Below, in pieces: positions 6,889 to 12,875 of a stretch of DNA of 12,875 bases (position 1 is its first letter; each line of letters opens with the position of its first letter). A model generated the notes under the pieces. That model was not told the DNA's origin. It was given only the letters and a program-made list of their open reading frames with translations, and did no database searches. Made by a program: the position numbers and the translations under genes. The stretch lies in the NCBI GenBank assembly GCA_002770795.1, contig PCTP01000150.1:1-12875 (forward strand), given 5' to 3'. Origin of the DNA: Gammaproteobacteria bacterium CG22_combo_CG10-13_8_21_14_all_40_8 (lineage in GTDB: Bacteria; Pseudomonadota; Gammaproteobacteria; Enterobacterales; GCA-002770795).

Positions 6889-9800
6889 ATTTTTCTGCAC
6901 CTTTCATCGAAAGACCGGTTGCCACCACTTTGTTAACCATCGGTCTTATGTTGTTAGGTTTCGTGGCACTTTATTCTCTTCCCATTGCGCCATTACCTCA
7001 AGTCGATATTCCCACCATTAAAATCAATGCTTCTTTGCCTGGAGCCAGCCCGGAAACCATGGCAACAGCAATCACCACACCTTTGGAACGCTCTCTCGGA
7101 CGGATTGCTGGTGTCACTGAAATGACTTCCAGTAGCTCTATGGGCTCCTCAAAAATCGTCTTGCAGTTTGTACTTGATCGAGATATTAATGGTGCCGCTC
7201 GTGATGTACAAGCGGCTTTAAATGCAGCACAAAGTCAACTGCCAGCAGGACTTCCTAACAATCCAAGTTACCGCAAGGTGAATCCTGCTGATGCGCCCAT
7301 TATGATCTTGGGCCTGACCTCTGACAGCATGACTCAAGGTCAACTCTATGATGAGGCATCCACAATTGTTGCCCAAAAATTATCTCAGCTAAAAGGCGTT
7401 GGCGAAGTTGAAATTGGCGGCAGCTCTCTACCTGCAGTCAGAGTGGAAATAAACCCTCAGCCTATGCAAAACTATGGCCTTGAATTTGAAGATATCCGCA
7501 ATGCCATCGTATCAACCAATTCCAATCGCCCTCAAGGTTCCCTTGAAAAAGGCCAAGATCATTGGCAAATTTCAGTGAACTCCAATGCACAAAATGCTGC
7601 AGATTATATGCCGGTGATTATTGGTTACAATCATTTGGGCAGCGCCATTAAACTCTCTGAAGTGGCCCATGTGGTAGATTCGGTACAAGATGTGCGCAAT
7701 GCGGGTTCTGCCAATGGGAAACCCGCTGTTTTAGTAATTATTCGCCGCGAACCCAATGCCAATATTCTAGAAACTGTAGAGAGTGTCACTCATCTGTTAC
7801 CTCAGCTACGAGCCTCTTTGCCTGCAGCCATGAATGTAGAGGTGATGATGGAAAGGACTTCAACAGTGCGTGCTTCAATGAGAGATGCCGGTTACACCTT
7901 AATGATTGCCGTTATTTTGGTGACCTTGGTGGTGCTATTATTTTTAGGAAATTTTCGGGCAGCTTTAGTGCCCATTGTAGCGGTGCCTGTGTCTTTAGTT
8001 TCTACCTTCTCGGTGATGTATTTACTCGATTACAATTTGGATAACCTTTCTCTGATGGCGCTCACTATTGTGGTGGGGTTTGTAGTGGATGACACCATTG
8101 TGGTTCTTGAAAATATTTCACGTTATATGGAAAAAGGCTTACCTGCCAAACAAGCAGCCCTTAAAGGCGCTAAAGAAGTTGGGGCGACGGTATTATCGAT
8201 GAGTTTGGTGTTAGTGGCGGTTTTTATCCCCATGCTTTTAATGGGCGGTTATGTAGGGCTTTTTGTCCGCGAATTTGCGGTAACACTTTCTGTTGCCATC
8301 ATGATATCTTTGCTGGTTGCACTGACTACTGCGCCCATGATGTGCGCCTATCTCCTCAAACCAAAAAACAATATACAATCTGGTCTTTACCCATGGAGTT
8401 CAGCGAAGTTTTCTGCATTGATGGCAGGTTATGAAAAGAGTCTGAGTTGGGCTTTACAACATTCCAGACTCACCATGCTGTTACTTTTAGCCACTATCTT
8501 TTTAAATGTTTTTCTCTATCTCACCATTTCTAAAGGCTATTTCCCTGAACAAGATACTGGCCAAATTACCGGCAACCTGCAAACCGATCAAAGTGCTTCT
8601 TTCCAAATCACGGAAAAGAAACTGAAAAAATTTATGAATATCATTCGCTCCGATCCAGCGATTGAAAGTGTTGTGGGTTTTACTGGTGGATCACAGACTA
8701 ACAGAGCAGAGCTTTTCATTATGCTAAAACCTTTGGCAGAAAGAAAAGTAACCGCATCGCAAATTGTCACTCGTTTGCGCGATAAACTAGCACCTGAGCC
8801 GGGGGCGATATTATTTCTTAAACCAGTTCAGGATATTCGCATGGGGGGACGTCGTAGTCGCTCTTCTTATCAATTTACCATTCAGGCCGATAATGTGGAT
8901 TTATTACGCCAATGGGAACCTCGTATGCGTAAGGTTTTAGCTCAATTACCCGAGCTGATTGATGTGGATGCAGAAGATCAAAATAATGGCTTGCAAACCA
9001 ATCTCGTGGTTGATCGAGATAGTGCTGAACGATTTGGGATTAGTGCCAAACAAATCGATACCGTGTTAAACAATGCCTTTTCACAAAAAACCGTCTCCAC
9101 CATCTACAAACCCTTAAATCAATATAAAGTGGTCATGGGTGTTGCAGCAGAATTCGTCCAATCCCCACAATCCCTTGATCATCTTTATTTCACCAGTGCC
9201 AGTGGCGGGCTTGTTCCACTTTCTTTGATAGCTCATTATGAACAAACAGAAACAGCGCTAAGTGTTGAACATTTTTCCTTACTGCCAGCTACGACTATTT
9301 CTTTTAATCGAGCCCCGGGTATTTCATTATCAGAAGCGACTCAGGCAATTAATAAAGCCATGAATGATTTAGCAGTGCCTTCTGCCGTTAGAGGAAGTTA
9401 CCAAGGTTCAGCCAAAGCATTTAAAGAAATGTTAGATGAACAACCCATCCTGATACTGTCAGCCTTTCTGACGCTCTATATCGTGTTAGGCATTCTCTAC
9501 GAAAGTTTGATTCATCCGCTGACTATTCTGTCGACTTTACCTTCGGCTGGAGTAGGTGCATTATTGGCTTTGATGTTTTTTCAACAGGATTTTAATGTTA
9601 TTGCCATGATAGGCATATTTATGCTGGTAGGCATTGTGATGAAAAATGCCATTATGATGATTGATTTTGCATTAGAACAACAACGTCAGACAGGATCGAA
9701 CCCTAAAGAAGCTATCTTCCAGGCCTGTTTACTGCGCTTTCGCCCCATTTTGATGACATCTCTAGCCGCACTACTCGCAGCCATTCCATTAGCCATTGGC

Positions 9801-9986
9801 CATGGTGACGGTGCCGAAATGAGACAGCCCTTAGGGATCTCCATTGGCGGTGGATTAATTATGAGTCAATTACTCACGCTTTATACCACACCTGTGGTAT
9901 ATCTTTATTTGGATAGATTCAGTCATTGGCTAAAGCTTCTACCCTATTCTCATCACTCCAGTCATTACTCAAAAAGAAGCAGCTAG
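6885..9986 (+). CDS. mdtC: RND multidrug efflux pump subunit MdtC
   Basis: A 1033-residue HAE-1 RND transporter, paralogous to but clearly distinct from the preceding subunit. The N-terminal part (FIERPVATTLL, LPGASPETMATAITTPLERS, RIAGVTEMTSSSSMGS, DRDINGAARDVQAALNAAQS) matches the MdtC rather than the MdtB pattern. Relay residues are intact: D402-D403 in GFVVDDTIV, K920 in GIVMKNAIMM, R951 and T958 in RFRPILMTS. Twelve membrane segments are expected in the standard RND arrangement. The C-terminal tail is rich in Ser and His (SHHSSHYSKRSS) and probably cytoplasmic. A strong AGGTGAGGAGG sits just before the ATG, which overlaps the mdtB stop. In E. coli MdtC pairs with MdtB as the minority subunit; the same is inferred here. 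Confidence 0.95.
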   Translation: MNFSAPFIERPVATTLLTIGLMLLGFVALYSLPIAPLPQVDIPTIKINASLPGASPETMATAITTPLERSLGRIAGVTEMTSSSSMGSSKIVLQFVLDRDINGAARDVQAALNAAQSQLPAGLPNNPSYRKVNPADAPIMILGLTSDSMTQGQLYDEASTIVAQKLSQLKGVGEVEIGGSSLPAVRVEINPQPMQNYGLEFEDIRNAIVSTNSNRPQGSLEKGQDHWQISVNSNAQNAADYMPVIIGYNHLGSAIKLSEVAHVVDSVQDVRNAGSANGKPAVLVIIRREPNANILETVESVTHLLPQLRASLPAAMNVEVMMERTSTVRASMRDAGYTLMIAVILVTLVVLLFLGNFRAALVPIVAVPVSLVSTFSVMYLLDYNLDNLSLMALTIVVGFVVDDTIVVLENISRYMEKGLPAKQAALKGAKEVGATVLSMSLVLVAVFIPMLLMGGYVGLFVREFAVTLSVAIMISLLVALTTAPMMCAYLLKPKNNIQSGLYPWSSAKFSALMAGYEKSLSWALQHSRLTMLLLLATIFLNVFLYLTISKGYFPEQDTGQITGNLQTDQSASFQITEKKLKKFMNIIRSDPAIESVVGFTGGSQTNRAELFIMLKPLAERKVTASQIVTRLRDKLAPEPGAILFLKPVQDIRMGGRRSRSSYQFTIQADNVDLLRQWEPRMRKVLAQLPELIDVDAEDQNNGLQTNLVVDRDSAERFGISAKQIDTVLNNAFSQKTVSTIYKPLNQYKVVMGVAAEFVQSPQSLDHLYFTSASGGLVPLSLIAHYEQTETALSVEHFSLLPATTISFNRAPGISLSEATQAINKAMNDLAVPSAVRGSYQGSAKAFKEMLDEQPILILSAFLTLYIVLGILYESLIHPLTILSTLPSAGVGALLALMFFQQDFNVIAMIGIFMLVGIVMKNAIMMIDFALEQQRQTGSNPKEAIFQACLLRFRPILMTSLAALLAAIPLAIGHGDGAEMRQPLGISIGGGLIMSQLLTLYTTPVVYLYLDRFSHWLKLLPYSHHSSHYSKRSS

Positions 9987-10009
9987 CAGGTTGTCGAGGA
10001 TTCTATAAG

Positions 10010-11353
10010 ATGAACCATAAAATTTTTCCTACATTGACCCTGGTTATTTTTACTTTGTTTAATAGTGCCTGTACAACTGTTGGACCCAACTATCAGCAAC
10101 CTAATATGCCGCTACCTAAAGACTATAAAGAAAGCGCTGAGCTATCTCCTATGTTGATTGAGCAACATTGGTGGGAAATTTATCAAGATCCTATTTTGAA
10201 TCAACTAATCGCTCAAATAGAACTACATAACTATTCTTTACAGGCTAATCAGGCAAGGTTACGGCAGGCTTTATCCAATCAGGTCATTGCCCAAGCATCT
10301 CAATCTCCCAATGTCATTGCTGGTGGTAAAAATGATTTGGGTATTGTTGCTAATTGGGAAGTTGATCTTTGGGGGAGGATCCAAAGAAATATTGAGGCCA
10401 ATGGAGCGCTAGCAGAAGCCAGCGCAGCCGATCTGGCGGCAGCTAAATTAGCCTTACAAGCCCAATTGACGCAAAATTATTTTCTGTTACGACTCAAAGA
10501 TAAAGAAATTAGTTTATTACAAAACACCGTCAGTTCTTATCAACGATCTTTGCAAATCACCCAAAATCAATATAAAGCAGGCGTCACCAATAAAGACAAT
10601 CTCGCTCAGGAACAAGCACAACTTAGCGCGGCTCTGGTGCAAATGAATAATGCTCAAATCGACCGCGCTAAACTTGAACACAGTATTGCTGTGCTTGTTG
10701 GCCAAACGCCTCGTGAGTTTTCTTTAGAACCTGCTCCCATTGATATGAAGGTTCCTCAAGTACCCCTGATGCTACCTTCAAAATTATTAGAGAGAAGACC
10801 AGATATTTCCGCTGCTGAACGACGTATGGCTGCAGCTAGTGCCAAGATAGGTATCGCTGAAGCCGAGGCTTATCCTTCGCTCTCCGTCTTTGCAGGCGTC
10901 AGTATTCGCAAAGGCCTTTTAGGTGGAGGAGAATTATCTGCGCCCTTATATACAGCAAACGCCACCCAAGCTATGCGCAAAGGTGCATTAGGGGTTTTTG
11001 ATGAAAGCGTCGCTAACTACAAACAGACTATTCTCAATAGTTTTAGAGAAGTGGAGGATAATCTGGTTGAACTGCAAATTCTTCAACAAGCATCACAGGC
11101 ACAAGCCGAAGTCGTTAAAGCTGGTCGTGAAGTCGTGGGTATTATGAATAATCAGTATCAGGCTGGTGTGGTGAATTATCAGTCCATTATCATCGCACAA
11201 GCCTCTGCACTCACCAATGAACGCAGTGCATTAGCGCTACTCGGCCGCAGAATGTTGGCCAGTGTCAATCTTATTAAAGCTTTGGGTGGTGGTTGGGATG
11301 TTCAAGAAAACAATCTACAACCTACAGAACAACAATTAACCAAAGATGAATAA
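10010..11353 (+). CDS. NodT/OprM-family outer-membrane efflux lipoprotein
   Basis: A 447-residue outer-membrane factor, expected to trimerise into the channel for the MdtABC pump encoded just upstream. The N-terminal hydrophobic stretch ends in the lipobox NSAC with Cys21 as lipidation site, then TTVGPNYQQP, the classic start of this family. WWEIYQDPILNQLI, YKAGVTNKDNLAQEQAQL, LLERRPDISAAERRMAAASAKIGIAEAEAYPSL and FREVEDNLVEL (broken here by helix) mark the two OEP repeats. The start is taken at 10010 because it gives a proper lipoprotein signal and GAGGA lies about 9 nt upstream; the longer frame from 9926 would overlap mdtC and bury the signal. Oddity: both strand-forming loops (residues 99-122 and 288-314) are about 12-14 residues shorter than in OprM-like proteins, and the DGG turn after the second is replaced by TANAT. 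The gene follows mdtC by 23 nt. Confidence 0.92.
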   Translation: MNHKIFPTLTLVIFTLFNSACTTVGPNYQQPNMPLPKDYKESAELSPMLIEQHWWEIYQDPILNQLIAQIELHNYSLQANQARLRQALSNQVIAQASQSPNVIAGGKNDLGIVANWEVDLWGRIQRNIEANGALAEASAADLAAAKLALQAQLTQNYFLLRLKDKEISLLQNTVSSYQRSLQITQNQYKAGVTNKDNLAQEQAQLSAALVQMNNAQIDRAKLEHSIAVLVGQTPREFSLEPAPIDMKVPQVPLMLPSKLLERRPDISAAERRMAAASAKIGIAEAEAYPSLSVFAGVSIRKGLLGGGELSAPLYTANATQAMRKGALGVFDESVANYKQTILNSFREVEDNLVELQILQQASQAQAEVVKAGREVVGIMNNQYQAGVVNYQSIIIAQASALTNERSALALLGRRMLASVNLIKALGGGWDVQENNLQPTEQQLTKDE

Positions 11354-11367
11354 AGGATATGATCTAA

Positions 11368-11406
11368 AAATCATAGTTGAAAATCATAGTTGAAAATCAT
11401 AGTTGA
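11368..11406. repeat. Three perfect tandem copies of a 13-bp unit
   Basis: AAATCATAGTTGA occurs three times head to tail without a mismatch (11368-11380, 11381-11393, 11394-11406), starting 15 nt after the stop of the outer-membrane factor gene. It lies in the 3' untranslated part of the pump operon. Possible slippage-derived repeat; no function is evident. Confidence 0.9.
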
Positions 11407-11449
11407 GTGTCATCTTTAATTTATAATTGCGCTAAAGGCTCTTCAAATT

Positions 11450-11475
11450 CAACTGAGTTTTTTTAGACTCAGTTG
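11450..11475. terminator. Stem-loop between convergent genes, possible bidirectional terminator
   Basis: CAACTGAGT (11450-11458) pairs perfectly with ACTCAGTTG (11467-11475) around an 8-nt loop TTTTTTAG. It lies between the end of the pump operon and the converging phosphatase gene, where a terminator is expected. However, no T-run follows the stem on either strand (the T-run is in the loop), so it is not a textbook intrinsic terminator. Confidence 0.45.
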
Positions 11476-11499
11476 GCCCTGTATAACATCAAAAGGCAC

Positions 11500-11539
11500 A
11501 GAGCTACAAAGTCATCGCTAGAGCTACCAAGTCATCGCA
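11500..11539. repeat. 20-bp imperfect tandem duplication across the phosphatase gene end
   Basis: Two adjacent 20-bp copies (11500-11519 and 11520-11539) differ at two positions. The right copy contains the last codons and the stop (TAG, 11524-11526) of the minus-strand PAP2 gene; the left copy is a duplicate lying just past that stop. Confidence 0.85.
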
Positions 11540-12066
11540 AAAGAAACTCCAACAGCATCAGGATCAACCCAAGGCAAGATAGCCACTTTATCATTGATAG
11601 GATCAGTAAAATACCATCCAGTTGCCGCTCCAATTGCTGCACCAGCTATCACATCATACCAATGGTGTTTTCTTGCCGCAACCCTTGCACCAGCAGTTAC
11701 CGTGGCTAAAGCGTAGGCTGGCAAACCCATTTCCCAACCATAACGTCGGTAAAGCGTTGTTGCTGAAGCAAAGGCCACTGAAGCATGTCCTGATGGAAAA
11801 CTATGATTATCACTATGATCGGGTCGTTGCTCATGTACCAAAGATTTACCTATAATTGCAAATCCTTCTGCAGCTCCCAAACTATAGGATGCTTGACGAA
11901 ACCCTTCCCAATCACCTTTTACTGCAGGAACACCCAGAGAGGAACCTAATAAAGTGTATACACCTAGATCACTAATATCTCCCCAAGTTTTATCACTAAT
12001 TGCATGAGCCGGTGCATTGAATCCTAAGATCAATACCAAGGCTCCGCTAAGAGCACGTATTTTCAT
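11524..12066 (-). CDS. Secreted PAP2-superfamily phosphatase
   Basis: A 180-residue protein with a Sec signal peptide (MKIRALSGALVLILGFNAPAHA, cleavage after AHA at 22; written here as ALSGALVLILGFNAPAHA for the core) and all three PAP2 phosphatase motifs: K74-x6-R81-P82 (KSLVHEQRP), P91-SGH-94 (SFPSGHAS) and R128-x5-H134-x3-D138 (RVAARKHHWYD). H134 would be the nucleophile and H94 the acid catalyst by family knowledge. The protein should act in the periplasm on a phosphomonoester or a lipid phosphate; substrate cannot be told. The ATG at 12066 is preceded by TTGGAG with a 6-nt spacer; a TTG frame extension to 12078 would place the start inside that ribosome site. The chain ends in VSFAMTW, with a terminal aromatic. 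Convergent with the pump operon. Confidence 0.9.
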   Translation of the reverse strand: MKIRALSGALVLILGFNAPAHAISDKTWGDISDLGVYTLLGSSLGVPAVKGDWEGFRQASYSLGAAEGFAIIGKSLVHEQRPDHSDNHSFPSGHASVAFASATTLYRRYGWEMGLPAYALATVTAGARVAARKHHWYDVIAGAAIGAATGWYFTDPINDKVAILPWVDPDAVGVSFAMTW

Positions 12067-12097
12067 ATTTATCTCCAAAAAAGTAACACATTAAGAA

Positions 12098-12127
12098 ATT
12101 GATTAAACTATTAGCCTGTTAATCAAT
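12098..12127. promoter_or_regulatory. Inverted repeat upstream of the PAP2 gene, possible operator
   Basis: ATTGATTAA (12098-12106) and TTAATCAAT (12119-12127) are perfect 9-bp inverted arms separated by 12 nt, about 30 nt before the PAP2 start codon. The symmetry and position fit a dimeric regulator site overlapping the promoter or leader, but the sequence is AT-rich and no regulator is encoded nearby. Confidence 0.4.
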
Positions 12128-12193
12128 CCCCGTACCACTTTAAAATACAAGATTTCAAATTGCCTGACATATACTCGTGATACCTGGAAATTA

Positions 12194-12231
12194 AATAGCA
12201 AAATGCCTTAATGCTAAAATATTCTGCTATT
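12194..12231 (-). terminator. Weak stem-loop at the end of the GNAT-fold gene
   Basis: On the minus strand AATAGCA, which includes the TAG stop of the upstream gene, pairs with TGCTATT 24 nt later, followed by TTAATTT. The arms are only 7 bp and AT-rich, so this is a weak terminator candidate. The 160-nt gap to the PAP2 gene suggests the two genes are separately transcribed. Confidence 0.25.
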
Positions 12232-12875
12232 CAAGTTCTCGTTCGAAGACTCTGTAACGCTTATAAGGCTCCCCATTGATGGTTTCAATAATGTTGCGCA
12301 TACCCGCATTATCTTCAAGGATCCATGAAAGTTCAATCTTATCGACTTGACGACGATGTAATTTTTTACGCACCGCATCTATCACTAAAAAAGAAAGTCC
12401 AGGTCCAAGACGAGTATTTTGAAATTTCTTCCTAACTCCCATTAAGGGTACTCGTGCAGAATTAGGATATTTAAATTTCAATCGCCAAATCAATTTTAAC
12501 CAGCCAAAAGGAAATAATTTACCCTTAAGATCTTTGATGGCTTCATTGATATTTGGGAGAGCAACAATAAAGGCTGCCGGTTCACCATCAACCTCTGCAA
12601 TCTGAATAAATTCTGGTGCCACCAAAAACTTCAGGTTTTGTCCAAGTTCGTGAAACTCTTTTTCTGTAAAGGGAACAAAACCCCAGTTTTCCGACCAGGC
12701 ATCATTAAAGATATCCCGAAGTAATGATATTTCCTGATTGAATAACTTGAGATCAATGGGTCTCACCACCACTCTTTCGCCAGCTTTGGCCAAAATGCGC
12801 TGCATCACTCTAGGGGCTTCAAAATTGGGGGCAATCATATAAGCCAAAGTGTCTTTGGCTTTATGATAACCACAT
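12227..12875 (-). CDS. GNAT-fold acetyltransferase-like protein of unknown function, C-terminal part
   Basis: The frame is open from the right edge (visible start CGYHKAKDTLAYM) to TAG, 216 codons, so the N-terminus lies outside the window. Recognisable blocks are the HKAKDTLAYM join, AWSENWGFVPFTEKEFHEL, the central strand pair FIQIAEVDGEPAAFIVALPNINEAI, LFPFGWLKLIWRLK, and the GNAT core GVRKKFQNTRLGPGLSFLVID followed by ELSWILEDNAGMRNIIETING and YKRYRVFERE. These fit a family of proteins of roughly 370-400 residues annotated as N-acetyltransferase-like (E. coli YghO is, as I recall, a relative). The usual GNAT acetyl-CoA loop R/QxxGxG/A reads FQNTRLGPGL here. Substrate and role are unknown. 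No sign of damage in the visible half. Confidence 0.78.
   Translation of the reverse strand, partial: CGYHKAKDTLAYMIAPNFEAPRVMQRILAKAGERVVVRPIDLKLFNQEISLLRDIFNDAWSENWGFVPFTEKEFHELGQNLKFLVAPEFIQIAEVDGEPAAFIVALPNINEAIKDLKGKLFPFGWLKLIWRLKFKYPNSARVPLMGVRKKFQNTRLGPGLSFLVIDAVRKKLHRRQVDKIELSWILEDNAGMRNIIETINGEPYKRYRVFERELE

Noticed and set aside
9926..10009. Longer N-terminus for the outer-membrane factor, starting inside mdtC
   Set aside because: It would put 28 polar residues before the lipoprotein signal and overlap mdtC by 61 nt; the ATG at 10010 has a ribosome site and a proper lipobox.
11368..11406. Short CRISPR-like or iteron-like array
   Set aside because: The copies are directly abutting with no spacers, there are only three, and no cas or replication gene is nearby.
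11473..11855. Plus-strand open frames over the PAP2 gene
   Set aside because: They are antisense to all three conserved phosphatase motifs and have no independent support.
12067..12078. TTG start for the PAP2 gene, adding four residues
   Set aside because: The TTG is part of the TTGGAG ribosome binding site of the ATG at 12066, which also gives a standard signal peptide.

Overview
The window looks like part of an AT-rich gammaproteobacterial chromosome. The evidence is a Gram-negative envelope gene set (TonB-dependent receptor, tripartite RND pump, lipidated outer-membrane factor), close resemblance of the pump to enterobacterial MdtABC, and moderate-to-low G+C with A/T-ending codons. The order cannot be fixed from sequence alone; no rRNA, tRNA, phage or insertion-sequence genes are seen.

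Layout, left to right. A TonB-dependent receptor on the minus strand enters from the left edge (only its signal region, plug and the first few residues beyond are visible). Next is a tight three-gene minus-strand operon, transcribed from about 2112 down to 824: a small two-helix membrane protein, a tandem CDGSH iron-sulfur protein and a glutathione S-transferase-like protein. Upstream of it, between divergent units, lies a 3'-end remnant of a GNAT acetyltransferase gene (2170-2340), followed by an AT-rich promoter region.

The centre (about 2.5-11.35 kb) is one plus-strand operon for a complete multidrug-type efflux machine: mdtA (periplasmic adaptor), mdtB and mdtC (two different RND pump subunits, expected to form a mixed trimer) and a NodT/OprM-type outer-membrane factor. 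Spacing is 6 nt, an ATGA overlap and 23 nt, so the genes are very probably co-transcribed. Unlike the E. coli mdtABCD-baeSR locus, no mdtD or two-component genes follow; a dedicated outer-membrane channel takes that place. Both predicted beta-hairpins of that channel are markedly short, although its helical part is complete.

After the pump come short repeats and a stem-loop between convergent genes, then a minus-strand secreted PAP2-type phosphatase whose 3' end is duplicated just past its stop codon. The right edge holds the C-terminal half of a minus-strand GNAT-fold protein of a long, poorly characterised family.

Most of the window is recognisable envelope and stress-related gene content. 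The points that merit a second look are the shortened outer-membrane factor, the GNAT remnant, a 38-bp identical block shared by mdtB and mdtC, and the repeat structures around the convergent junction.
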